Program-made: the position numbers and the translations under genes
Shown here: positions 8,697 through 18,653 of the stretch, piece by piece
How the letters are laid out: each line of letters starts with the position of its first letter
Numbering within the stretch: position 1 is the first letter of the stretch
Assembly: GCF_019754935.1 (NCBI RefSeq)
Contig: NZ_JAGSOA010000003.1
Location: forward strand, 310,001 to 374,000
Reading direction: 5' to 3'
From: Corynebacterium parakroppenstedtii
GTDB taxonomy: Bacteria; Actinomycetota; Actinomycetes; Mycobacteriales; Mycobacteriaceae
Length of the DNA stretch: 64,000 bases
Notes under the pieces: generated by a model
Database searches by the model: none
The model's input: the letters and a program-made list of their open reading frames with translations, nothing else
Told to the model about the DNA's origin: nothing

Positions 8697-10469
8697 GTGA
8701 GTTCGTTTGCTTCTCGGCTGGAGTCCGCAGCCGCATCGGCTGGCTCAAAGATTGGCAAGCTTTTCCCCAAGTCCGGTTCAACGGTGGAACACCGCGACGT
8801 CGTCATCGTGGGCGCTGGTTCCGCCGGTTCAGTGTTGGCTAACCGGCTGTCATCAGACTTTTCGACGTCGGTCATGGTGCTGGAGGCAGGGAGGAATGAC
8901 TCTCTCTGGGATCTCTACATCCACATGCCGTCCGCATTCTCTTTCCCCATCGGCAATAAGCATTACGACTGGGAGTACGAGTCCGTCCCCGAGCCGGAGA
9001 TGCATGGCCGCCGGATCTACCACGCCCGCGGCAAAGTCGTCGGTGGTTCGTCGTCGATTAATGGTCAAATCTTCCAGCGCGGCAATCCGATGGATTATGA
9101 GAAGTGGGGCAAGCGCGATGGGCTAGAAAAGTGGGATTGGAAGTACTGTCTCCCCTACTTCAAGCGGATGGAAACGGCGCTGGGGTCCCCCGATGACGAT
9201 CCCCGCCGTGGGCACAATGGCCCGCTGCGCATGAAGCGCGGCCCGGCAACCTCGCCCCTTTTCAAGGCGTTCTTCAAGTCCATCGAGCAGGCGGGCTATA
9301 ACTACACGCCGGATGTGAACGGGTACCGCCAGGAAGGGTTCGGCCCGTTCGACGCGAATATTGATCGCGGGCGTCGCCTGTCCGCGGCCCGCGCTTACCT
9401 TCACCCCGTCCTCGATCGCGAGAACTTGGAACTGCGCACCCGCGCGAATGTTCGTCGCATTCTTTTCGAGGGCACGAAGGCCGTCGGCGTCGAGTACTAC
9501 TGGCACGGCCGCACTCACCAGGTCCGCGCCGACAAAGTCATCCTGTGTGGCGGGGCAATCAATTCGCCGCAGCTGCTGCAGGTGTCCGGCGTCGGCAATA
9601 AGGATTTGCTGAACAAAGTCGGCGTCAACGTCGTCAAGGATTTGCCGGGTGTCGGCGAGAATTTACAGGACCACCTTGAGGTGTATGTCCAGTACAACTG
9701 CACCAAGCCTGTCTCTGCTCAGCGCTACTTGGATAAGTGGCGGTGGCCGATGCTGGGCTTACAGTGGTTGACGACGCATAAGGGCCCCGTGGCTACGTCG
9801 CATTTCGAAGCTGGTGGGTTCGCGCGCTCGAATGAGAACGAGGACTACCCGAACCTCATGTTCCACTTCCTACCCCTGGCTATGCGTTATGACGGCACGA
9901 AGCCGGAGGGTGACGACGGATTCCAGTTCCACGTTGGCCCGATGTACTCGGATGCGCGCGGGTATGTGCGCATCACTGCGCCGACGGTGGATACCAAGCC
10001 GGATATTTTGTTCAACTACTTGTCGACGGAGCAGGACCGCCGCGAGTGGGTTGAAGCTATCAAGGTGTCACGCAAACTGCTGGATACCCCGGCGATGAAG
10101 GAATACACCGACGGGGAGATTTCCCCCGGCTCTGCGGTGCAGACCGATGAGGAGATCCTCGAGTGGGTTCGGAATGACGCCGAGACCGCGCTACACCCGT
10201 CCTGCACCTGCGCAATGGGGCCAGAAAGCGACCCGATGTCGGTGGTCGATCCCTCCACGATGCAGGTTCACGGCACGGATGGTCTTTATGTTGTCGACGC
10301 TTCCGTCATGCCGTCGATTCCGAATGGCAATATCTACGCGCCGACGATGATGATCGCTGAAAAGGCGTCGGACATTATTGCCGGGAAGACTCCTCTGGCT
10401 GCTGATGAGACGCCGTTCTACCACGTCAAGCGTGGTGATCCGCTCAATCCGCCGGAGCAGGAGAAGTAG
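8697..10469 (+). CDS. betA: Choline dehydrogenase (GMC oxidoreductase)
   Basis: A 590-residue FAD-dependent GMC oxidoreductase that would oxidise choline to betaine aldehyde, feeding electrons to the respiratory chain. The FAD dinucleotide motif VIVGAGSAGSVLANRL is at 37-52, the GMC signature ARGKVVGGSSSINGQIF follows, and the active-site His500 lies in HPSCTCAMG. The C-terminal block GLYVVDASVMPSIPNGN is standard for the family. An N-terminal extension of about 30 residues (Ala/Ser-rich) precedes the FAD fold. The GTG start follows AAGGAGG. Divergence from betT-betB makes choline the best substrate; other alcohol-oxidising GMC enzymes are the alternative. Confidence 0.88.
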   Translation: MSSFASRLESAAASAGSKIGKLFPKSGSTVEHRDVVIVGAGSAGSVLANRLSSDFSTSVMVLEAGRNDSLWDLYIHMPSAFSFPIGNKHYDWEYESVPEPEMHGRRIYHARGKVVGGSSSINGQIFQRGNPMDYEKWGKRDGLEKWDWKYCLPYFKRMETALGSPDDDPRRGHNGPLRMKRGPATSPLFKAFFKSIEQAGYNYTPDVNGYRQEGFGPFDANIDRGRRLSAARAYLHPVLDRENLELRTRANVRRILFEGTKAVGVEYYWHGRTHQVRADKVILCGGAINSPQLLQVSGVGNKDLLNKVGVNVVKDLPGVGENLQDHLEVYVQYNCTKPVSAQRYLDKWRWPMLGLQWLTTHKGPVATSHFEAGGFARSNENEDYPNLMFHFLPLAMRYDGTKPEGDDGFQFHVGPMYSDARGYVRITAPTVDTKPDILFNYLSTEQDRREWVEAIKVSRKLLDTPAMKEYTDGEISPGSAVQTDEEILEWVRNDAETALHPSCTCAMGPESDPMSVVDPSTMQVHGTDGLYVVDASVMPSIPNGNIYAPTMMIAEKASDIIAGKTPLAADETPFYHVKRGDPLNPPEQEK

Positions 10470-10517
10470 GCAGCTGGGCTACGTAAGTAGCTGCATGAAC
10501 AGCTAGGCCGAGATTTG

Positions 10518-10565
10518 TCGGGCGGCGTACTGGGAATGTACTCAGTCGCCGCCCGATAACTTTTA
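10518..10565. terminator. Bidirectional terminator between betA and glf
   Basis: A perfect 10-bp stem TCGGGCGGCG / CGCCGCCCGA with an inner ACTG/CAGT pair is followed on the plus strand by TAACTTTTAT. It lies between two convergent genes and can serve both. Confidence 0.8.
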
Positions 10566-10578
10566 TCCTCGGACTCCC

Positions 10579-11787
<1,209 letters not shown>

Positions 11788-11806
11788 CTATCTTTCGTTC
11801 GCCGGA

Positions 11807-13204
11807 TTACACCAGCCGCCGAGCACCCGCAGCCGGGGTGATCGCCAAGAATGTGGGGTTCGGTAATTTCTTATCGACGGTGCGCTGGTGAATTTCCTGC
11901 GCAACCGCGGTGATGCGGTCCGTGGGGACGAGCGCGATGATGCTTCCGCCGAATCCCCCGCCGGTCATGCGGGCGCCGACGGCACCTGCGTCGAGGGCTG
12001 CGTCGCGTGCGGAATTCAGTTCCGGCGTGGATACGTCGTAAAGGTCTCGGAGGGATTCATGACTCTCGTTCATGAGCCACCCGAATTCTTTCCAGTTCTT
12101 GCTGTTGAGGGCGTGTTGGGCGCGCCGGGTTCGGGCGGTTTCGTCGATGACGTGTTGGACGCGCATACGTGCAACGTCCGGGGTGACCGCGGATTCATCG
12201 GTGTCTGCCCAGGATGTTGCGGCAGCTATGGGATCGTCGATGTCGAGGAGAGTGGACGCACCAGCATGTGCGGTGACGGCGTCGATAACGCCTCGTCGCG
12301 AGGCGTATTGCCCGTCTGACAGCGAGTGGGGCGCGTTGGTGTCCGCCACCAAGAACGCGAGCCCATCGGATTCGACGTCGCACGCGACTTGATTGACGAC
12401 GTTGGTGCGGAAGTCAATGGCTAAGGCGTGGCCTGCTGTCGCCAGGAGCGAACTGCGCTGGTCTAGCCCGCCTGTCGACGCTCCGACGACGTCATTTTCT
12501 GCGCGGATCGCGGCGTCGATGAGGAGTTGGTAGGCAGCCTGGTCGCGGGGCCGCTCTGGAGCGGCAAGCTCGCGGGCGGCTAGTGCAACGGAGCACTCCA
12601 AAGCTGCTGAGCTTGAGAGCCCTGAGCCCAGCGGAACATCGGAAATGATGGCGAGGTCCAGCCCGTTGTCATGCTGGTTGGATGACGGTATCGCACCATT
12701 CTGGTGGCCAGCCCATATCGTTCCCGCGACGTAGCCGGACCAATCGGCAGGATGACCTGGGCCGATATCCGCGAGCGCAACGGTCGTGCGGAGCGCCTCG
12801 AGGTGGGTGGGCGACGGATTCGCATCATCGGTCCCCGTTGCGGCGTCTCCGGATTCTTCTGCAGCGTCTGTGGATTCCGTGGCGGCACCCGGCGGAAGAG
12901 AAACAATCGAGATAGTGTCGTCGGTGCGGCGGCGTGCCGCGACGACGGTGACATGTGGCAATGCGAACGGGATGGATACTCCACCTGCGTAATCGACGTG
13001 ATCACCAATGAGGTTCACGCGACCAGGAGCAGCCCATACGCCATCGGGCTTGCCACCGAACGTCTCGGTGAACAACGTCGTGGCGTCGGCAATAAGTTGT
13101 TGATCGCTGCGGGCCTGGGCCCACCTGATTGCCCCGGGATCGTGTGGCGTGTGTGAGGGGTTTTCCTGCGGTTGGTCTTTTGGCTCCGCGTGTGAATCTG
13201 TCAT
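11807..13204 (-). CDS. galK: Galactokinase
   Basis: A GHMP-family kinase that phosphorylates alpha-D-galactose with ATP at C1 (Leloir pathway). With the ATG at 13204 it is 465 residues; this start overlaps the galT stop (TAATG), giving coupled translation, and is preferable to an upstream ATG at 13219. The galactokinase signature is GRVNLIGDHVDYAGG (residues 61-75; Asp where most relatives have Glu) and the ATP loop is PLGSGLSSSAALE. GGGFGGS lies near the C-terminus. Residues about 106-133 are an acidic Ala/Ser/Thr/Asp insert not expected in the family, contributing to a length greater than the usual 380-430. Confidence 0.93.
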   Translation of the reverse strand: MTDSHAEPKDQPQENPSHTPHDPGAIRWAQARSDQQLIADATTLFTETFGGKPDGVWAAPGRVNLIGDHVDYAGGVSIPFALPHVTVVAARRRTDDTISIVSLPPGAATESTDAAEESGDAATGTDDANPSPTHLEALRTTVALADIGPGHPADWSGYVAGTIWAGHQNGAIPSSNQHDNGLDLAIISDVPLGSGLSSSAALECSVALAARELAAPERPRDQAAYQLLIDAAIRAENDVVGASTGGLDQRSSLLATAGHALAIDFRTNVVNQVACDVESDGLAFLVADTNAPHSLSDGQYASRRGVIDAVTAHAGASTLLDIDDPIAAATSWADTDESAVTPDVARMRVQHVIDETARTRRAQHALNSKNWKEFGWLMNESHESLRDLYDVSTPELNSARDAALDAGAVGARMTGGGFGGSIIALVPTDRITAVAQEIHQRTVDKKLPNPTFLAITPAAGARRLV

Positions 13205-14436
13205 TACTTGTCGTCCCATATTTCTCTAAATCGTTGAGCGATGCGTTCGGGGGTGGTGTCGTTAATCCAGAATCCCATTCCGGATTCGGAGCCCGCCAAA
13301 TATTTCAACCTATGTGGCGACCGCATGAGGGAGAACAATTGAAGGTGGAGCCGAACATGGTCGCGGTCTTCCGGCACGGTGGGCGCTTGATTCCAAGACG
13401 CGATATATGGTGTTCGCTCGACTCCATCGAAAAACTTATCGACGGCGGTGTAGAGCTTCTTCAACAGAGGGGCGAGATCTGCGCGTTCTTCCTGGGATAA
13501 TGCGTCGAAATCCGGTACGGAACGCCGTGGCATGACCATAACTTCTAGTGGCCATTTCGCAGCGGCGGGAACGAAAACGACGAAATGATCGGTGCGATCA
13601 ATAATTCTGGTTCCCTCTCCGAGCTCACCGGAGAGAAGATCATCGAACAGATCACTACCGTTTTCTTCACGATATTTCTTGGACGAGTGAACGATGTTTC
13701 GAATACGCGGCGGTATTTCCGGGTAGGAATAAATCTGCCCGTGAGGGTGCTGCAGCGTCACCCCAATTTCTTCACCACGGTTTTCGAACGGATAGACGTG
13801 ACGGACTTCTGGAATTGCAGATAAGGCTTTCGTCCGATGTGCCCATGCTTCGATAACCGTTCGGATTCTGCTAACAGGTAAATCCTTAAAAGAACCGGAA
13901 ATGTCCGACGTAAAGCAAATGACTTCGCATCGTGCTACAGCAGGACGGTGGGGAACCATTCCGTTATCCAAGAGCGCGTCATCGTCAGAACTGTGCTGTT
14001 CTGCTCCCCCATCATTTCCCTCGGCGCTCGGCGTCCGAGACATGTGCATACTGAACGAGGGGAACCGATTTTCAAAGACAACCACGTCATAGTCCGGCGA
14101 TGGAATTTCTGTGGGCAGATGATCCGGAACAGTGGGAGCTAAAGGATCCTCATTAGCGGGCGGCATAAATGTTCTATTCATGCGGTGGCTCGCGTAAGCG
14201 ACCCACTCCCCCGACAGCGGATCACGCCGAATCTCCGAATCGGTTTTTGCGTGCGGCAATTCGCGTGAATCCGTCAGGATACGTTTCACAGACCCGTTGA
14301 GGACCTCCGGGTCATCGTCAAAATAAATCAGTTCCCTTCCATCAGCCAGCGTCATCGACGTTACTGAATACGGATGATCCGAATTCTTATTCAATCTTTC
14401 ACCACTTACGGAATTCATTTGCTGTTCTGAGTCCAT
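13204..14436 (-). CDS. galT: Galactose-1-phosphate uridylyltransferase
   Basis: Exchanges UMP between UDP-glucose and galactose-1-phosphate through a uridylyl-histidine intermediate. The active-site HPHGQ is at about residues 230-234, preceded by FENRGEEIGVTLQ, and RRDPLSGEWVAYASHR marks the N-terminal domain. At about 134-159 a Ser/Asp/Glu-rich stretch (SAEGNDGGAEQHSSDDD) interrupts the usual sequence. I chose ATG 14436, six bases after GGAA; a GTG at 14439 is directly adjacent. Its stop overlaps the galK start. No galE is visible in this window, so UDP-glucose regeneration must be encoded elsewhere. Confidence 0.93.
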   Translation of the reverse strand: MDSEQQMNSVSGERLNKNSDHPYSVTSMTLADGRELIYFDDDPEVLNGSVKRILTDSRELPHAKTDSEIRRDPLSGEWVAYASHRMNRTFMPPANEDPLAPTVPDHLPTEIPSPDYDVVVFENRFPSFSMHMSRTPSAEGNDGGAEQHSSDDDALLDNGMVPHRPAVARCEVICFTSDISGSFKDLPVSRIRTVIEAWAHRTKALSAIPEVRHVYPFENRGEEIGVTLQHPHGQIYSYPEIPPRIRNIVHSSKKYREENGSDLFDDLLSGELGEGTRIIDRTDHFVVFVPAAAKWPLEVMVMPRRSVPDFDALSQEERADLAPLLKKLYTAVDKFFDGVERTPYIASWNQAPTVPEDRDHVRLHLQLFSLMRSPHRLKYLAGSESGMGFWINDTTPERIAQRFREIWDDK

Positions 14437-14488
14437 CACATGTTCCGAATCAGCTAGTGCAAGTCACTGTTTAACCGGAGAATCACCG

Positions 14489-14791
14489 TTACCCGACGCC
14501 GGGCTCGTCGTCGTGAACGATCTTTGATTCGTCGACAATAATGGGTTTGAGTTTTGCCCACGCCACAAAAACACCGGCGACGACAAGCAACCCAATTCCG
14601 ACCCATAAATTATCTGTTGCGGATTTTGATACTCCCGTATCTGGGTTCGTGCCTGGATCGAGTACAAAACTACAGATCACAAGAACAAGACCGTATATCC
14701 CTAAAAGAATGGCGATCACTGTCCGGATATCAAAAGCTCCAGCTTTATGTTTCTCCGGTGTTCTCGCGGGAGTTGATGTGTGTTCAGTCAT
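14489..14791 (-). CDS. Small two-TM membrane protein next to the sugar symporter
   Basis: About 100 residues with two hydrophobic segments (about 24-44 and 61-80) separated by a short loop PGTNPDTGVSKSATDN, and charged ends. It sits between the symporter and galT in the gal operon on the same strand. I do not recognise a characterised family; small two-TM partners do occur beside some solute:sodium symporters, so an accessory role in galactose uptake is a reasonable inference only. The ATG at 14791 is preferred to a TTG at 14800 because AAAGG is better spaced. Confidence 0.65.
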   Translation of the reverse strand: MTEHTSTPARTPEKHKAGAFDIRTVIAILLGIYGLVLVICSFVLDPGTNPDTGVSKSATDNLWVGIGLLVVAGVFVAWAKLKPIIVDESKIVHDDEPGVG

Positions 14792-14893
14792 CGTACTCAA
14801 CGCCTTTCTTACTTTTCTTCCAGCTGTAACTAGTCGTGTTCCTTATTGTCCGACACGACAGTGATTCGGTCATTAGCACATCACATTCCTCGG

Positions 14894-16555
14894 TTATGCG
14901 AATGCGACGTTGAGCGCGATGACCAAAACCAAACACAATAGTCCCAACGGTACGGTCCGGTGATACCACGGCTGTTCTGCTTCCGTGGTGTCCACCAATT
15001 GGGCTTTCGGAGTAACAGAACGGACAAAGCCCACTAATTCTTCATCCGGTTTCGGCTTTGTCACCATCGTCACAAGGATCGATACGACAATATCCGTCGC
15101 GAATGCAATCGACGCGGCAACGAATGCGACTCCTTGCCCAGGCAGGCTGACCACGGGAGCGGACCCCAATGACAAACCCCAGAAGATGACGGCGGCGAGA
15201 GTACCAGTCACTAGGCCTACCCAACCAGCGGTAGGTGTCATGCGTTTCCAAAACATGCCCAAAATGAAGGTGGCAAACAGCGGAGCGTTAAAGAAACCAA
15301 ACAGCGTTTGAAGGTAATCCATGACATTGCCGAAGTTCATTGCTACCAGTGCAGTCCCGACGGCGATCACTGCAGCAAGAATCGTCGCGATCCGCCCAAA
15401 CTTCAGGTAGTACTCATCGTCACGATCTTTAACTACGTATGTCTGCCAGATGTCGTAACTCATGACGGTATTAAATGCAGAAATGTTTGCTGCCATACCG
15501 GCCATAAACGCAGCCAGGAGGCCAGCAATCGCGACACCTAAAAGACCGTTGGGCAATAAATCACGCATCAAATAAAGTATGGCGTCATTGGGTTCTGCTG
15601 TCTCGTCTTTAATCGGTGTGACAAGAACAGAGGCGACCATACCGGGGATAACAACGACAAAGGGGATCAGCATCTTCGGAAATGCACCGATAATCGGCGT
15701 TTTCCGCGCAGAGCTCAAGGATTCCGACGCCATGGCGCGCTGAACCTCAACGAAGTTTGTTGTCCAATAACCAAAGGACAGCACGAAACCAAGACCGAAC
15801 GCGATACCAATTGCAGAAATTATCGGGTTGTCAAAGCCCGAAATATCTTGTCCTGGCCAAGTGTGGAAATGTGATTCAGCGTTCAGGGAACCTTTCAATC
15901 CTCCCCAACCGCCGACACGATGAAGACCAATCAATGTCAGAGGAAGAAGCGCTGCAACAATAACGAAGAATTGGAGAACCTCGTTATAGATTGCGGCGGA
16001 AAGCCCGCCCAAGGTGATATACGACAGGACGATAACCGCCGCCACCAACAAGGTGACCCACAGTGGCCATCCCAGAAGTGAATTGACCACTTTCGCCAAA
16101 AGCAGCAGGTTAACACCGGCGATGAGGAGCTGTGCCAGGGCAAAGGATATGGCGTTGACCAGGTGTGCCGTCGGCCCGAACCGTTTGAGCATGAATTCGG
16201 GGACCGAGCGAACCTTGGAGCCATAATAAAAAGGCATCATAACGATGCCTAAGAAAACCATGGCAGGAACAGCACCAATCCAGAAATACTGCATTGTTTG
16301 CATTCCGTACTGGACGCCGTTGGCAGAGTGACCAATGATTTCAACCGCACCCAGGTTGGCGGAAATAAAAGCCAAACCTGTCACCCAGGACGGCAATCCC
16401 CGGCCCGAGAGGAAGAAATCAATTGAGCTCGATACCCTCGCGCGGGCTGCCCACCCGATTCCCAAAACAAAAACAAAGTAGAGCGCTACCAGCGAGTAAT
16501 CCACCCAACTGGCATCAAGGCGGAGAACAGATTCCGCCACGACCATAGTCTCCAT
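14894..16555 (-). CDS. Solute:sodium symporter (SGLT-like), probable galactose importer
   Basis: A 553-residue SSS-family transporter with about 14 hydrophobic segments. The N-terminal VDYSLVALYFVFVLGIGW, the FFLSGRGLPSWVTGLAFISANLGAVEIIGHSANG segment (shown in family-typical order: FFLSGRGLP, then SANLGAVEIIGHSANG) and the later GLLAAFMAGMAANISAFNT loop (GLLAAFMAGMAAN, SAFNT) resemble Vibrio SGLT. Located 49 bases after galM and upstream of galT-galK, so galactose is the best-supported substrate; glucose or related sugars are alternatives. Na+ coupling is the family mechanism. Confidence 0.85.
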   Translation of the reverse strand: METMVVAESVLRLDASWVDYSLVALYFVFVLGIGWAARARVSSSIDFFLSGRGLPSWVTGLAFISANLGAVEIIGHSANGVQYGMQTMQYFWIGAVPAMVFLGIVMMPFYYGSKVRSVPEFMLKRFGPTAHLVNAISFALAQLLIAGVNLLLLAKVVNSLLGWPLWVTLLVAAVIVLSYITLGGLSAAIYNEVLQFFVIVAALLPLTLIGLHRVGGWGGLKGSLNAESHFHTWPGQDISGFDNPIISAIGIAFGLGFVLSFGYWTTNFVEVQRAMASESLSSARKTPIIGAFPKMLIPFVVVIPGMVASVLVTPIKDETAEPNDAILYLMRDLLPNGLLGVAIAGLLAAFMAGMAANISAFNTVMSYDIWQTYVVKDRDDEYYLKFGRIATILAAVIAVGTALVAMNFGNVMDYLQTLFGFFNAPLFATFILGMFWKRMTPTAGWVGLVTGTLAAVIFWGLSLGSAPVVSLPGQGVAFVAASIAFATDIVVSILVTMVTKPKPDEELVGFVRSVTPKAQLVDTTEAEQPWYHRTVPLGLLCLVLVIALNVAFA

Positions 16556-16604
16556 GCGCGTGTCCTATTCTTTCTGAATTATCGATATGTATTTTTCACG
16601 CCTG

Positions 16605-17639
16605 TTATCTGGTTAATGGCTCCGCGTACCCGATACGCCACTTCACGACGAGTGAATCGCCCGGCGCGATCTCCGCCACGTCCGTCCCGCTGTTAAAGCC
16701 GTCGGGAGGCACTGTCATGGGTTCGACGGCCAACGCGCGTCCTCGGCGGGGATAGGGATATCCCCACGATGGATCGGCAGTGAACACCTGGAACCACTTG
16801 ATCTGCGGAGAGACCCACATGTCCACCCCACGGCCATCGCCATTGACTAGCCTCGCCGCACGGATATCAGGAGCGACGTCGCTCGGTGACGTATCAGCAC
16901 TCGCCTTATCTGGGGATGCGCTGTTCGCTACCATCTCCCGGCTTGAGACCGCCTCCCGGCCGAAACAGTCGTCGAGAAGCCGGTCAAGGAGCTCAATCCG
17001 ATGGACCGAGGATCCTGCGGTGGCGTCGATAATGTCGCCCGTGGGCAGTTTCCTGTCGGGATCCAAGGGAAGCTGGCTGCGAATGAACATGTCGAGCGTG
17101 CACTCATCAACGGGGGCTCCGAGTGCACTGAGATAGCTATGGAACCCGTATGCCACCGGCGCAGCACCAGCCCCGGAAGCATCAACGGGATGCGTGATCT
17201 CGCAAGCACACGTCAGTCCTTGATCGGAGAGTTCATAGTTCGACGTCACTTGGAGCGTCCACGGCCACCCTTGCTGAGGTTCAATGGTGGTTGCCACTGT
17301 GACCCCGGCGGAGTCATCAGATTGTGAAACGACGTCCCACACGGCGTCGCTCACGAAACCGTGGATGGCGTTGTTCCGGTCTGGTTCCGTGATCGATAGT
17401 TGGTACGGCTGGCCGTGGAAGTGAAAACGTCCGTCCCGAATTCGGTTGGGCCAGGGAGCTAGCACGACGTTCGCGGACAAGGGTGGATACTCACCGTCGC
17501 GATACCCCTCCATTAGGGGCAGACCACGGTATGTGAAAGAGCGTACCCCTCCCCCATACGTAGCGATTTCCGCAGCGTAGGGTCCGTGTGAGAGATGCAC
17601 CACAGGATGGTTATTGACCTGCGACTCTTCGTCGCTCAT
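16605..17639 (-). CDS. galM: Aldose 1-epimerase (galactose mutarotase)
   Basis: Interconverts beta and alpha anomers of galactose so that GalK receives its alpha substrate. The 344-residue protein has the catalytic histidine His167 in AYGFHSYL and the catalytic glutamate in VEPMTVPPDGFNSG near the C-terminus; NRIRDGRFHFHGQPYQL is a family block. AAGGAG lies five bases before the ATG, and it appears to be the first gene of the gal operon, with its promoter in 17640-17733. Residues 238-258 are a Ser/Asp/Ala-rich insert. Confidence 0.9.
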   Translation of the reverse strand: MSDEESQVNNHPVVHLSHGPYAAEIATYGGGVRSFTYRGLPLMEGYRDGEYPPLSANVVLAPWPNRIRDGRFHFHGQPYQLSITEPDRNNAIHGFVSDAVWDVVSQSDDSAGVTVATTIEPQQGWPWTLQVTSNYELSDQGLTCACEITHPVDASGAGAAPVAYGFHSYLSALGAPVDECTLDMFIRSQLPLDPDRKLPTGDIIDATAGSSVHRIELLDRLLDDCFGREAVSSREMVANSASPDKASADTSPSDVAPDIRAARLVNGDGRGVDMWVSPQIKWFQVFTADPSWGYPYPRRGRALAVEPMTVPPDGFNSGTDVAEIAPGDSLVVKWRIGYAEPLTR

Positions 17640-17733
17640 GGCAGCTCCTTAGGGCTCTTGTTGGATGCCCGATGTCTGACGTTAGCAAACCGTGAACCGG
17701 GCGGAAATACCCGATTCGGTTGTGGAGCGTCTT

Positions 17734-18645
17734 CTAGAACCAGGCGTCAATAACGCGCGCCACGCCATCCTCATCGTTACTGGTAGTTACCGCTTTTGCC
17801 ACCCCGAGGAGCATCGGATGTGCGTTACCCATCGCTACCCCCATTCGCGCCCACTCGAGCATCTCTGTGTCATTCGGCATGTCACCAAAAGCAACAGTTT
17901 CGCCCGCGTCGACACCGAGAAGATCGGCGACCTCGGCCAACCCACCAGCTTTATTCACACCAGGCGCTGCGATTTCCAGCAGCCCGCCCGAAAATGAATA
18001 CGTGACATGCCCCTTATCGACGGGAATCATCGGTGCGACAAGTTGGTAGAGCTCTTCGCTAGTGGCCTCAGGCGAACGAAGTAGCAGTTTAACGGCCGGC
18101 TCAGCCACGAGCTCCTCGACACTCACCAGCGAAAATCCCTGGCTCTCCCATACGTGGTCAAAATTAGGCTCAATGAGGAATTGATCCTTTTCGGAATACA
18201 GATCAGTTCCGACGCGCTCCACCCCGAACCCGACGTGAATCTCCCGCGGACCCGACGCAAGGCCGTCCATCAGCCGCTGCACCATGTCGGCGACGTGCTC
18301 CGGGGGAATCTCATGCGCAGTGAGAACCTCTCCCCTGGCGGAATCGAAAATCACGGATCCGTTCGTGCACACACAGAGGGGGCGAACAGGCAGCTGCCTG
18401 ATGACAGGGAGCGTCCACCGTGCAGGCCGTCCTGTGGCCAAGACAAGCGACGTCCCAGCTCGAACCATACGGTGAATTACCGATGTCAACCGCGGGGTGA
18501 CGCGTTCGGCGCTCGTGACAAACGTTCCGTCGATGTCAGAGGCGACAAGCAGGGGCGCAGGCGCACGTCCGGCGAGGTCAACGGCGTCGGGAAGCCCCGC
18601 AAGGGAGTCGCCCATCTGCTCCGGTCCGCTGGCGTCGATATCCAC
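17734..18645 (-). CDS. HAD-superfamily (Cof/IIB) phosphatase
   Basis: A 303-residue haloacid-dehalogenase phosphatase of the Cof-like class IIB. Motif I is SDIDGT with the nucleophile at Asp37 and acid/base Asp39, motif II is LATGRP, and motif IV GDMPNDTEML is near residue 260. Likely hydrolyses a sugar phosphate or phospholipid-related phosphate. It follows the acyltransferase-HAD fusion by eight bases on the same strand and its sequence is clearly related to that protein's C-terminal domain, so the pair arose by duplication. M. tuberculosis has HAD Rv3813c next to acyltransferases Rv3814c-3816c, a parallel arrangement. The GTG start lacks a good ribosome site; ATG 18615 is an alternative. 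Confidence 0.8.
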   Translation of the reverse strand: MDIDASGPEQMGDSLAGLPDAVDLAGRAPAPLLVASDIDGTFVTSAERVTPRLTSVIHRMVRAGTSLVLATGRPARWTLPVIRQLPVRPLCVCTNGSVIFDSARGEVLTAHEIPPEHVADMVQRLMDGLASGPREIHVGFGVERVGTDLYSEKDQFLIEPNFDHVWESQGFSLVSVEELVAEPAVKLLLRSPEATSEELYQLVAPMIPVDKGHVTYSFSGGLLEIAAPGVNKAGGLAEVADLLGVDAGETVAFGDMPNDTEMLEWARMGVAMGNAHPMLLGVAKAVTTSNDEDGVARVIDAWF

Positions 18646-18653
18646 GATGGGGT

